The notes beneath the pieces were generated by a model. It was not told where the DNA came from. It ran no database searches and saw nothing but the letters and a program-made list of their open reading frames with translations. From positions 720,396 to 784,395 of the forward strand of contig NZ_FNOH01000004.1 in the NCBI RefSeq assembly GCF_900106535.1: a DNA stretch of 64,000 bases. Direction: 5' to 3'. A program made the position numbers and the translations under genes. This document shows, one piece after another, positions 1 to 7,945 of the stretch. The stretch is from Myxococcus xanthus (GTDB lineage: Bacteria; Myxococcota; Myxococcia; Myxococcales; Myxococcaceae). Positions within the stretch are counted from its first letter, which is position 1. Every line of letters begins with the position of its first letter.

Positions 1-438
1 CGCCGTATCAATCGGCCCTAGGAACGACTTCAGGGCCTCCAGCGAGGAGATGGCAGACACCACGTCGCCCCGGGTCGTCGCGAGGAAATAGTCGGTGCAG
101 ATGAAGCCGCAGGCGTCGCGGAACCCACGGGCAGGCGCCAACGCCTCGAGCTCAGACAGACATGTCTGGGGCTGGGTCGCCGTCGCGCAAGGTGTTCCTA
201 CGGAGGAGACGGGGCTCGTTGCCGCGGGCTCGCCCGCCGCATGGAAGCTCCGCAGTTGCACGAAGTCCGGCGCGGCCGCAGGTGACAAGCCTGTCATGGC
301 CAGCGCGCCATTGTCGCAAGCGGGTGGCGAATACCCCGTCAGGTCCACCTCACCATCACATCCGGCCAGCGTCAGGGGAGACAGGAGCGAGGCGCGAAGG
401 GCCCGGGAGAAGAGCAGACGCAAGCGATTCGAATCCAT
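1..438 (-). CDS. Secreted lipoprotein, partial (runs off the left edge)
   Basis: An open frame of 146 codons starts at an ATG at 438 and leaves the window still open. The first 26 residues have Arg residues, then a hydrophobic stretch ending in a lipobox-like Leu-Ala-Gly-Cys, so it is probably an outer-membrane or periplasmic lipoprotein. The mature part is Cys-containing (several Cys between residues 40 and 115) with no domain I can name. The long plus-strand frames over the same bases read as its antisense and have no plausible features. The function is unknown and the C-terminus is missing. Confidence 0.7.
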   Translation of the reverse strand, partial: MDSNRLRLLFSRALRASLLSPLTLAGCDGEVDLTGYSPPACDNGALAMTGLSPAAAPDFVQLRSFHAAGEPAATSPVSSVGTPCATATQPQTCLSELEALAPARGFRDACGFICTDYFLATTRGDVVSAISSLEALKSFLGPIDTA

Positions 439-826
439 GGGTGCAAGGCCTCCTGCGGTTGGGAGCCCGCACTTCAGCAATGAAGATGCCAACGCCTGCA
501 CGCCAGGGGGCGCCTGACAGGTGTCACGAAATGACGACGTTTCCTGCCTGCCCTGCTCAGAAACCTGAGGGGTGGTTCCTCGTCTGACGCCCTGCCTGTC
601 ATTCCGGCCCGACTTGCCTGGGTCATCCCGTCCCGGGCGGACCGCGTCTTGTCAAGCCATCGACAGCCCCTTGCATGACCACCGAAAGGCGAGGGAGCCT
701 CCTGTCAAGCTCGGGGCCTACCACTGGGGGGTGAGGGACAGCCTTTCAGTCGGAGCCTATTGAATGGCCTGACACAGAAACGGACCCGCAGGGTTGCCTG
801 ACCAGGCAGGAAGGAAGCTCGCGTCG
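439..826. other. Intergenic region, no gene seen
   Basis: This 388-bp stretch separates the divergent lipoprotein and LuxR genes and should hold both promoters. I see no ORF with gene-like features. A near-palindrome TGACA-GG-TGTCA lies at 515-526, which could be an operator, but nothing ties it to a regulator. No terminator hairpin was recognised. Confidence 0.5.
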
Positions 827-1909
827 ATGAACGTCTCCTCCCATGAGTTCCTACTCCAGAACAAAGTCATCGCGGCACTCAACAGCACCTTGTCCCTCCC
901 CCAAGCGCTCGAATCCGCCCGGGAGCCCCTGCTGGAGCTGACGCCCGCCGACTACGTGGGCCTGTGCCTCATCAACCTGGGCCCCATCGTCGAGTTCCAA
1001 TGGCTGGTCCCCGGCTACCGGCTGGCCCTCCTGGATGAGTATTCCAAGTGGGTCGATTCCGACTTCGTGCGGGCCCCCATCTTCGCCCAGCCGAATGTGG
1101 TCCTCCGGGACTCGGAGATGATTACCCGCAAGGAATTGGAGCGCAGCGCGCTCTACCAGCGCAGCAAGGAGTTGGACCTGAGCCTGGAGCACGTCATGGC
1201 GGTGCTCCTGCCCGTCCATCCTCAACTCCTGGGAGCCTTCACGCTCTACCGGGACCGCCGGCTGGCTTTCTCGGAGAAGGACGCCGCCTTCCTGACGAGC
1301 CTCACGCCCCACCTGCTGAACGCGGTGCGCAACTGCCGCGACATGCAGACGGCCTCGACGGGCTCCCGGCTCCTGGAGGAGCTCTACAGCCGGCCGGACG
1401 CCGCCTACGTCGTGGTGGCGCCGCCCTCGCACGAGGTGCTGCGCTCACGCCGGGCCGCCACGCTGCTGGAGCGGTGGTTCAAGCCCTCGGACCTGCATTC
1501 CTCGGGGATTCCGCTCGTCCTCATGGAGCGGCTGGGGGCCCTAACGCGGATGACGCCGGACGCGCAGCTCCAAAACAATCTCTGGGTCTCCCTCCACGGC
1601 GATTCGTACCGCGTGGTGCGGTTCGTCGAGCTCCCCGAAACCGAAGGCCCGCGTCAGTGGGCCCTGATTCTGAACGAGATTCCCTTGTCGATTCCGCTCC
1701 CCGAAACCATGCGCATGCAGCTCACGGCCCGGCAGGTCGACATCGCCCGGGGCATGCTCCACAACTGGTCCAACGAGCAGATTGCCAGCGAGCTGGGCCT
1801 CTCCGAGGACACCGTGAAGACGCACGTGCGCGACATCTTCCGCCGCCTGCAAGTCGATAACCGGACGGACTTCCTCTACCAGGCGGCGCACCTCAACAAG
1901 CCCGTCTGA
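827..1909 (+). CDS. LuxR-family transcriptional regulator
   Basis: A 360-residue regulator whose last 65 residues form a classic LuxR/GerE helix-turn-helix: an LTARQ-type start, then the recognition-helix region containing SNEQIA, LGLSEDTVKTHV and a final IFRRL. The N-terminal 230 residues look like a GAF/PAS-type sensor and resemble no specific autoinducer-binding family strongly. The ATG at 827 is chosen over an upstream TTG at 794 because a purine-rich AGGAAGGAAG lies just before it. It is tail-to-tail with the acyl-synthase operon, with only nine bases between the stop codons. It may respond to the product of that operon, but that is inference from position. Confidence 0.85.
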   Translation: MNVSSHEFLLQNKVIAALNSTLSLPQALESAREPLLELTPADYVGLCLINLGPIVEFQWLVPGYRLALLDEYSKWVDSDFVRAPIFAQPNVVLRDSEMITRKELERSALYQRSKELDLSLEHVMAVLLPVHPQLLGAFTLYRDRRLAFSEKDAAFLTSLTPHLLNAVRNCRDMQTASTGSRLLEELYSRPDAAYVVVAPPSHEVLRSRRAATLLERWFKPSDLHSSGIPLVLMERLGALTRMTPDAQLQNNLWVSLHGDSYRVVRFVELPETEGPRQWALILNEIPLSIPLPETMRMQLTARQVDIARGMLHNWSNEQIASELGLSEDTVKTHVRDIFRRLQVDNRTDFLYQAAHLNKPV

Positions 1910-1918
1910 GGCGACGCT

Positions 1919-2179
1919 TCAGAAGCGCGGCAGCTCCAGCAGGTTGTCCGTGAGGATGCCATTGGCCTTCGTCCGCAGGTACGGAGGCCGGGCGTCGATG
2001 ACCTCGACCTTCACGTCCCGGGGCCACGTCTGTACCCGGGCATCTCCCCCCGCCTTGAGCCACTGGACCAGCTCCAAGCGGCTGCCCTCCCCCACCTCGT
2101 TGCCCTCCTTCCAGCGAAGGCGGGCAATGTGTTCGTGAAGCGCGCCTCCCTCGAGACGGATCTGGGTGATGTAGCGCAT
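1919..2179 (-). CDS. DUF3892 domain protein
   Basis: An 86-residue protein that opens with an RYITQIRLEGG strand and contains the HIA-x-LRW, Val/Ile-rich and PPYLRTKANG segments of the DUF3892 family, small proteins often found beside phage or signalling genes and of unknown function. GGGAGG seven bases before the ATG supports this start; a longer frame further upstream overlaps the next gene out of frame and is not real. It is the last gene of the minus-strand operon that begins with the acyl synthase at 3846. Confidence 0.7.
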   Translation of the reverse strand: MRYITQIRLEGGALHEHIARLRWKEGNEVGEGSRLELVQWLKAGGDARVQTWPRDVKVEVIDARPPYLRTKANGILTDNLLELPRF

Positions 2180-2271
2180 GAAGACGCCTCCCACTTCGCG
2201 GACGACGATTCGCAGGGGAGGATCGCCTTCAGGCGCGGGACTGTCTCTACCACCGGGGAGGTATGCGGCCT

Positions 2272-2955
2272 TCAGCGCTCGCGGAAGATGCCCGGGTAGA
2301 TGCACCGCGTGGCGCGGGCGGAGAAAATCACCGCCGCCTGGTCCTCGGGGTCCGTCAGCGTCCGCAGCACCGCTTCCATCTCCGCCACATGGTCCCCGTC
2401 GAGCGCGCCGTGGCTGCGCAGGAAGGTGACGGACTTCCGGATGTTCGGAATCGCGTCGGCCGCAATCAGACGTTCCACGACCCCCGTCGCTCGCGTCTGG
2501 GACAGGTACTCCAGCACATACGCGGTCCCCAGCACCGCCGTCGGCACGCCGGACCGGGAGGTGAAGAAGTTCCAGCCGGTGTAGGCGTCCACCGCGGGAG
2601 TCCGCGCCGCGGTCTCCACGCGCACCTCCGGACACCCCAGGTTCTTCAGGTCCGACAGCAGCCACTTCTCGTGGCCGCGTTCCTCTCCGGCCTTCTGCAC
2701 CAGCAGCTCCGCCAGGTGCGGGTGCCGGCCCTGGCGCTCGAGCCGGTGGCCCGCCTCCGCCAGCATCGGCGTGCTCCAGCGCGCATAGTGGTAGGTCTGA
2801 ATCAGGTAGTGGATATAGCCCTCGGTGTCGATGGTGCCGTCGAAGAGACGACGGGCGTCGGGCTGCACGTCCAGCGCGGCCACCAGCCCGCGGGCCTCCT
2901 GCTCCAGCACTGCCACCCAGTCCACCTGCGTCGGGTTCTGCACTTGCGTGTTCAC
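2272..2955 (-). CDS. Iron-containing redox enzyme, haem-oxygenase-like fold
   Basis: A 227-residue all-helical protein of the iron-containing redox enzyme family (TenA/haem-oxygenase superfamily, which includes diiron oxidases such as UndA and SznF). Candidate metal ligands sit in TYHYARWS near residue 55, in EERGHEKW near residue 91 and in DGDHVAEME near residue 188. Family members oxidise fatty acids or amino acids, so it may tailor the acyl chain or amino acid used by the neighbouring synthase. The start is a GTG preceded by AGGAG at a good distance. The gene follows the synthase after 81 bases. The substrate is unknown. Confidence 0.75.
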   Translation of the reverse strand: MNTQVQNPTQVDWVAVLEQEARGLVAALDVQPDARRLFDGTIDTEGYIHYLIQTYHYARWSTPMLAEAGHRLERQGRHPHLAELLVQKAGEERGHEKWLLSDLKNLGCPEVRVETAARTPAVDAYTGWNFFTSRSGVPTAVLGTAYVLEYLSQTRATGVVERLIAADAIPNIRKSVTFLRSHGALDGDHVAEMEAVLRTLTDPEDQAAVIFSARATRCIYPGIFRER

Positions 2956-3036
2956 GGACGTCTCCTGTTTCCGGGCCGTTTCCGGTCCCCGGCTGCTGCG
3001 CGTTGAAGGTGAAGGGAAGGGAGAAGCGCCAGCGGC

Positions 3037-3846
3037 CTAGGCGGCGCGGCGAAGGGGGTGCTGCGCCAGCGCGTTGAAGCGCGCCAGGGTGCTGGCGGGA
3101 ACCTCATCCAGCGCGGCGATGAGCGGCAGGGTGAAGCGACGGAAGCTGGCGTCGTAGAGAGGCTCGGAGATGAAGCGCGCCCCCATCTTCCGGGCGAAGA
3201 GCGTGGGCGCCCTCGGCACGCGCAAGCCGTCCAGCAGGCCCTGCTCCGCGCGCAGCCGCTCCATGGGCGTGTAGTAGGGATTGCTGGGGATGACGGGTGC
3301 ATCCACCGGCTCCGGCACGTCCACGCGCCAGCGCTGGCTCATCCAGCCCCGGTAGGCGGCCACCTGACAGGACAGCATCGCGTCCTCGCGCGAATCCGTG
3401 TCCAGGTTCGCGGACGCAAGCCAGTGCGTCACGCCGCGCCGCCGGCTCTCCTCGTAGATGCCCGCGTGCAGCCGGGTGACGGCCTCGGAGTGGCGCCAGC
3501 CGTCGAGCACGCAGAAGCGCGACGTCTCCGCGACGACCATGCCCGGGCGGACCACCTCGGACAGGTCCAGCTTCTGCTCCAGCTCCAGCCCCAGCCGTCC
3601 GCCGATGGCATCCGCCACCTCCGGGTTGGGCAGCAGCAGCCGCAACGTAGCCACCGGGGCCGCGTCCGCATAGACGACCAGATGCACGGTGGTGTCCAGC
3701 GTGTCGAAACAGCTCACCTCGCGACGCGACGGCGGCATCCACCCCGTCATCAACCCCAGCTCTCCGCCGAAGACGGTCCAGCGGACGCGGACCGCGTCAT
3801 CGAGCTCGCGCTGGGTGGTGGCAACACGACAATGCATGGACGTCAT
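3037..3846 (-). CDS. LuxI/FeeM-type N-acyl amino acid or acyl-homoserine lactone synthase-like acyltransferase
   Basis: A 269-residue GNAT-fold protein with the acyl-ACP-using synthase signature in the correct order: VRVRWTVF near residue 20, the acidic FDTLDTTVH near 50, TLRLL near 66 and the AETSRFCVL block near 107. These match the R-x-F, D-x2-D, R and E-x2-R positions of LuxI and FeeM. FeeM-type enzymes join long-chain acyl groups to amino acids, while LuxI makes homoserine lactones; the longer C-terminal half and its length fit FeeM better. The ATG has GGAG eight bases upstream. It heads an operon with the iron enzyme and DUF3892 genes. Confidence 0.75.
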   Translation of the reverse strand: MTSMHCRVATTQRELDDAVRVRWTVFGGELGLMTGWMPPSRREVSCFDTLDTTVHLVVYADAAPVATLRLLLPNPEVADAIGGRLGLELEQKLDLSEVVRPGMVVAETSRFCVLDGWRHSEAVTRLHAGIYEESRRRGVTHWLASANLDTDSREDAMLSCQVAAYRGWMSQRWRVDVPEPVDAPVIPSNPYYTPMERLRAEQGLLDGLRVPRAPTLFARKMGARFISEPLYDASFRRFTLPLIAALDEVPASTLARFNALAQHPLRRAA

Positions 3847-4064
3847 GGGTTTCTCCGGGAAGCGAAGCGGGTCCGGCGTCGCGCCGTCCTCGCCCTTTCA
3901 TTCGCCGCCCAAGCCCCGAGTGCGCGCGGGCCCTGCTCTTTTTGCTCACCGCGAATCCAGGGCCCGCGGGGTACGACGGGGAGCGTGTCCCAGGACACCG
4001 TCTGGGGTGGACATCAAGAAGAAGCGCTGCGCCAACCTGGAGAATCTGGCGTAAGAAGCCGCGC

Positions 4065-4943
4065 ATGGCGCGGACCCTCGATGGAACCGAAATCAGCCGG
4101 GTGATGCGGGCGGAGATGGCCCAGGACGTCGCGGCGCTCCAGGCCGCCGGCGTGACCCCCGGGCTCTCCGTGGTGCTGGTGGGCAACAATCCGGCGAGCC
4201 AGGCGTACGTCGCGAGCAAGACACGAGCGTGCGAGTCCCTGGGGATGCGCGGCCAGACGCTGACGTTGCCCGAGGACGTGTCGAAGGAGGCGCTGTTCGC
4301 CGTCATCGACCGGCTGAACGCCGACCCGTCCGTGCACGGCATCCTGGTGCAACTGCCGCTGCCGGCCCACCTGCCCTACAAGGCCGTCCTGGAGCACATC
4401 CACCCGGCGAAGGACGTGGATGGCTTTCACCCGGTGAACGCCGGGCTCGCCTTCGTCGGAGACCCCCGGGCCTTCGTGCCCTGCACCCCCGCCGGCATCA
4501 TGGAGATGCTCCGGCGCGAGGACATCCCCACCCGGGGCAAACACGTGGTCATCGTGGGCCGCAGCCTCATCGTCAGCAAGCCGCTGGCGTCGCTGCTGAT
4601 GGCGCCGGGCCCCGACGCCACCGTCACCATCACCCACCGCCACACGCCGGACCTCGCGTCATTCACGCGGCAGGCGGACATCCTCATCGTCGCGGTGGGC
4701 AAGCAGAACCTCATCACCGCGGACATGGTGAAGCCGGGCGTCGTCGTCATCGACGTGGGGCAGAACCGCGTGTCCGACGCGAGCTCACCGCGCGGCTACC
4801 GCATGGTGGGGGACGTGGATTTCGATGCCATCCAGCCCATTGCCAGCGCCATCACCCCGGTGCCCGGCGGCGTGGGGCCGATGACCATCACCATGCTGCT
4901 GGCGAACACGCTCCAGGCCGCGCGGCAGACCCAGGCCCGGTGA
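4065..4943 (+). CDS. folD: Methylenetetrahydrofolate dehydrogenase/cyclohydrolase FolD
   Basis: The 292-residue protein is full-length FolD, a cytosolic bifunctional enzyme interconverting 5,10-methylene-, methenyl- and 10-formyl-tetrahydrofolate with NADP. Visible are SQAYVASKTRACESLG carrying the catalytic Tyr and Lys, VQLPLP, the KDVDGFHPVN loop, the NADP-binding GRSLIVSKP and the closing PVPGGVGPMT. Most homologues have VGKP or VGRP at the cofactor loop; here it is VSKP. The start codon at 4065 has only a weak AAGAAG before it. It is divergent from the acyl synthase, sharing a 218-bp intergenic region. Confidence 0.95.
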   Translation: MARTLDGTEISRVMRAEMAQDVAALQAAGVTPGLSVVLVGNNPASQAYVASKTRACESLGMRGQTLTLPEDVSKEALFAVIDRLNADPSVHGILVQLPLPAHLPYKAVLEHIHPAKDVDGFHPVNAGLAFVGDPRAFVPCTPAGIMEMLRREDIPTRGKHVVIVGRSLIVSKPLASLLMAPGPDATVTITHRHTPDLASFTRQADILIVAVGKQNLITADMVKPGVVVIDVGQNRVSDASSPRGYRMVGDVDFDAIQPIASAITPVPGGVGPMTITMLLANTLQAARQTQAR

Positions 4944-5193
4944 GCCCGTCAGCGGCCCGGGCCTGGACGTACGCCGCCAGGCCCAGAGGCGGACTCGCAC
5001 GGCCACGAAACAATCGCTCGACGCCCGCGGGGACGTTCACCACCAACGGCGCGGCGGGCATTCCGGGCGCCATGCCGTCCTCCCTGAACATGAGCATCCC
5101 CGGCGGGACGTGGAGCCATCCCTCCTTCCCGCTCCACCGGCTGACCGGCCCGTAGCGCGCCACGTGGCACCGTGCCGAGCCTCGTGCCGGCAT
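4888..5193 (-). CDS. Possible small hypothetical protein antisense to the folD end
   Basis: A 101-residue frame fills most of the 341-bp gap after folD and overlaps its last 56 bases. The frame has strong G/C third positions and a natural-looking amino acid mix, for example a Trp/Gly-rich start, the segment GMLMFREDG and then LVVNVPAGVERLF. I recognise no family and there is no convincing ribosome binding site before the ATG. It may equally be chance coding potential in high-GC DNA. Otherwise this gap holds only the promoter of the esterase gene. Confidence 0.3.
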   Translation of the reverse strand: MPARGSARCHVARYGPVSRWSGKEGWLHVPPGMLMFREDGMAPGMPAAPLVVNVPAGVERLFRGRASPPLGLAAYVQARAADGLTGPGSAARPGACSPAAW

Positions 5194-5284
5194 GGTGCCC
5201 GATGCCCGCGCTGACGTCCCCTGGACGCCGGGTGCCCTGCGTCCCCAGCGCATGCGTGTCCGTCTTGCGATATCCACTGAGCGC

Positions 5285-6517
5285 ATGAGGAACGCCCTTC
5301 ATGCGGTGCGTGGCATCGGCGCGGCCCTGGCGCGGGGACTGCTGGTCGCCAGCGTGGGAGCCGGACTGCTGGTGAGTGGGTGCAAGTCAGCCTCGCACAC
5401 CCCGCCGCTCGCGCCAGACGCGGGTGCACTGGCGTGGGTGCGCATTCCCGCCTCCGACGCACGCGTGCAGTACCTCGGCCGGACGTACCGTTCGGACACC
5501 GGCGTCGTCTTCTCCCACCCCGGAGTGACCATCCGTGCCCGCTTCTGGGGAGACGCCGTTCGGATGGAGCTCCACGACGCGGGCCAGGGTGGCGAGGTGG
5601 GGACCACCTACTTCGATGTCGTGATTGACGGGGCGCCCGCGCGACAGCTCGCGGTGAGCCGCCATCAGTCCAGCTACCTGCTCGCCACCGGCCTGGAGGT
5701 GGGGCTGCACACGGTGGAACTCATCAAGCGCACCGAGTCCCTGGTCGGCCACAGCGAACTCGTGGCGCTGGAGGTTCATGGCGAGCTCCGGGAGCCGCCC
5801 GCCCGCTCGGGACTCCGGATGGAGTTCGTTGGGGACTCCGTCACCTGTGGCTACGGAAGCGACGTCGCCCTCATCCCGGGCTCGCCCTCCTGGACCGCGC
5901 CCACCTTCACGTCGAAGAACCAGAATCCCCGGCGCACCTATGCCTGGCTCACGGCGGGGAACCTGGGCGCGGAGGCGGTGCTCATCTGCTATTCGGGCCA
6001 CGGGGTGTACCGCAACCTGGACATGTCCACGTCCGGCCTGGTGCCCGCGCTCTACGAGCTCGCGGTCCCCGGCCACGGCGTCGCCTGGGACTTCTCTGGC
6101 CCGTCGCCCGATGTGATTGTCGTCAACGCGGGGACCAACGACACGTTCGCCGGCAGCGGCACCGACGCCTACCTTCCGGACGAAGCGGCCTTCAAATCCG
6201 CCTACCGCGCGTTCCTCACGCGGCTGCGGACGCTCCACCCGCGCGCCCATCTCGTCTGCACGTTGGGGAGCATGTCGGACGGCCGCAAGCAGCTCGAGCA
6301 GAACGGCACGACGACTTCGGCCCATGTCGGTGACTGGCTCACCGAGCTTGTAGCAGAGCGACAGCAACAGGGAGACGCCCGCGTCTACCGGCACGTGATG
6401 GCCGTGCAGAATCCCAACGTGGACGGCGTTGGCGAGGACTGGCACCCGTCGGCGGCCACACACCAGAAGATGGCGGAGGCGCTGACCTGGTTCATCCGGG
6501 ATGTCGTGCGGCCCTGA
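5285..6517 (+). CDS. SGNH/CE2-like carbohydrate esterase lipoprotein
   Basis: A 410-residue lipoprotein: basic start, hydrophobic core and lipobox LVSGC near residue 33. Residues 50-180 form a beta-sandwich like the N-terminal jelly roll of family CE2 acetylesterases. The SGNH hydrolase part starts with GDSVTCGYG (Ser nucleophile) near 195, continues with NAGTND near 295 and ends with DWHPS carrying the catalytic His near 390. CE2 enzymes deacetylate hemicellulose and similar polysaccharides, so a surface-exposed esterase is likely. An in-frame start at 5192 would bury the signal peptide; the ATG at 5285 is preferred. Confidence 0.85.
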   Translation: MRNALHAVRGIGAALARGLLVASVGAGLLVSGCKSASHTPPLAPDAGALAWVRIPASDARVQYLGRTYRSDTGVVFSHPGVTIRARFWGDAVRMELHDAGQGGEVGTTYFDVVIDGAPARQLAVSRHQSSYLLATGLEVGLHTVELIKRTESLVGHSELVALEVHGELREPPARSGLRMEFVGDSVTCGYGSDVALIPGSPSWTAPTFTSKNQNPRRTYAWLTAGNLGAEAVLICYSGHGVYRNLDMSTSGLVPALYELAVPGHGVAWDFSGPSPDVIVVNAGTNDTFAGSGTDAYLPDEAAFKSAYRAFLTRLRTLHPRAHLVCTLGSMSDGRKQLEQNGTTTSAHVGDWLTELVAERQQQGDARVYRHVMAVQNPNVDGVGEDWHPSAATHQKMAEALTWFIRDVVRP

Positions 6518-6643
6518 GCGGCTTCGTGCGCCACGAGCCGCCGCGCATGTGCGTCTCATAGCGCCGCCATACGCAGGAACAGGCACCTGGGCGCATGACG
6601 CGAAGAGGTGCCCCCGGCAACGTCGCTCGTTTATCATCGGGCC

Positions 6644-7450
6644 ATGCCCACCCATGAGACGAAGGCCACCGCCATCAGCGGGAAGGAAACGACTGTTCCG
6701 TTGCTTCCCTGCGTCTCGGCTGACGAAACACTGGCGTTCTACCAGGCGCTCGGCTTCACCGTGACGTACCAGATGACCAAGCCGTACCTGTACCTGGCGT
6801 TGCGCTGGAGTGACATCGAGCTGCACTTCGGCAAGGGCGCCAAGAGCCTGGACCCGAGCGAAGAGAACTCGGGTGGCTGCCTGGTCATGGTGGATTCGGT
6901 GGAGCCCTACCACCGGGCCTTCACGGATGCGCTGCGCGCGAAGTACGGCAAGGTGCTGGCCACGGGCAGGCCTCGCATCACCCGGTTCAGGCCCGGCCAG
7001 AGCCGCTTCTCACTGATTGACCCCACCGGCAACAACATCATCTTCATCCAGCGCGATGAGCCGGAGGACCTGGAGTACGGCGGCTCCGCGAAGCTCACGG
7101 GCCTGGCGAAGGCCATCGACAACGCGCGCATCCTGCGTGAGTTCAAGAATGACGACAAAGCCGCCGCGCGGGCGCTCGACATCGGACTCGCCAGGTATGA
7201 GGCGGAGGCGCCCGTGGTGGACCGGGTTCGTGCCCTGGCCGCCCGGATGGAGCTGGCGATTGCCCTGGGGGATGCCACGACGGGACGTGCCTTGAAGCAG
7301 CAACTGCAGGCCGTGCCCCTTCCCGAGGAGGCACGGAGCCAGTTGTCCGACGAGCTGAAGGCCGCGGAGCGCCTGGAGGACTGGCTCGCCCGAACCAGGC
7401 CCGACCCGGCGCCGTCCCAACGCACGGGTTCCCCGCGGCGGCGGCGCTAG
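6644..7450 (+). CDS. VOC (glyoxalase/bleomycin-resistance fold) protein
   Basis: A 268-residue cytosolic protein. Residues 10-130 match the vicinal-oxygen-chelate fold: an LPCVSADETLAFYQALGF opening, an ELHFGKG strand and a closing LIDPTGNNIIFIQRDE. This resembles bleomycin-resistance-type proteins rather than lactoylglutathione lyase. The C-terminal half is charged and helical (Ala, Glu, Arg-rich) and ends in a basic tail, an extension not seen in the basic resistance proteins. The ATG at 6644 is taken rather than the upstream frame start. No neighbour suggests a substrate. Confidence 0.75.
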   Translation: MPTHETKATAISGKETTVPLLPCVSADETLAFYQALGFTVTYQMTKPYLYLALRWSDIELHFGKGAKSLDPSEENSGGCLVMVDSVEPYHRAFTDALRAKYGKVLATGRPRITRFRPGQSRFSLIDPTGNNIIFIQRDEPEDLEYGGSAKLTGLAKAIDNARILREFKNDDKAAARALDIGLARYEAEAPVVDRVRALAARMELAIALGDATTGRALKQQLQAVPLPEEARSQLSDELKAAERLEDWLARTRPDPAPSQRTGSPRRRR

Positions 7451-7486
7451 CGACGGAAGCCGCGCACAAGTCCCTCGCGCGGATCC

Positions 7487-7747
7487 TCAATCAGCGTCGA
7501 CGCCGGCGTCGGGATTCCCCGAGCCGCCCCGGCCTTCCTTGAACCCCTGCGCCGCCTCCCGGGCCGCGCCATGGGTTTCCTTCGCGGCCTCCCGAGCGCC
7601 TTCCTGAACCTCCTTCGTCGCCTTCCCTACTTCACGGCCCACCTGCCGCGAGTTCTCCCGCGCGGACTGCTCATTGCACCCGGTGAACGCCGCGAGCGAC
7701 GCCCCCAGGCCCACCAGCGTGAGCCACTTCCACCCCTTGCCTTGCAT
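7487..7747 (-). CDS. Small lipoprotein with amphipathic Ala/Glu/Lys repeats
   Basis: This 86-residue protein has a short signal peptide with lipobox AFTGC near residue 24, followed by an amphipathic region of quasi-repeats: EVGKATKEVQEG, AREAAKETHG, AREAAQGFKEG. The pattern resembles apolipoprotein-like or LEA-like helices. The end is Gly/Asp-rich. It is likely anchored to the outer membrane; the role is unknown. It is convergent with the VOC gene and divergent from the amidohydrolase gene, with a 198-bp gap. Confidence 0.7.
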   Translation of the reverse strand: MQGKGWKWLTLVGLGASLAAFTGCNEQSARENSRQVGREVGKATKEVQEGAREAAKETHGAAREAAQGFKEGRGGSGNPDAGVDAD

Positions 7748-7945
7748 TGCACGCCTCCTTGGCTCTTGGTGCGTTCGCACCTTCCGCAGGCCAAGGTAGT
7801 CACGCCCTTGCGGTGCGGCTGCCCGGGGGCCGAGCGCTCCCCTGGTGCGCCCAGGCAATGACATCCACGCTGGCATGTGCGGGAGAGAACTGTCGGCGCG
7901 TCTTCTGGCTGGAAGCTGACACTCGACGGTGCCTAGGCTCTGTGC

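Noticed and set aside
515..526. TGACA-GG-TGTCA as a lux-type box for the LuxR gene
   Set aside because: Too short, imperfect in its centre and 300 bases from the start codon; no second copy near the synthase promoter was found.
5387..6913. A 508-codon minus-strand frame
   Set aside because: Mirror of the CE2-like esterase gene, with no recognisable features.
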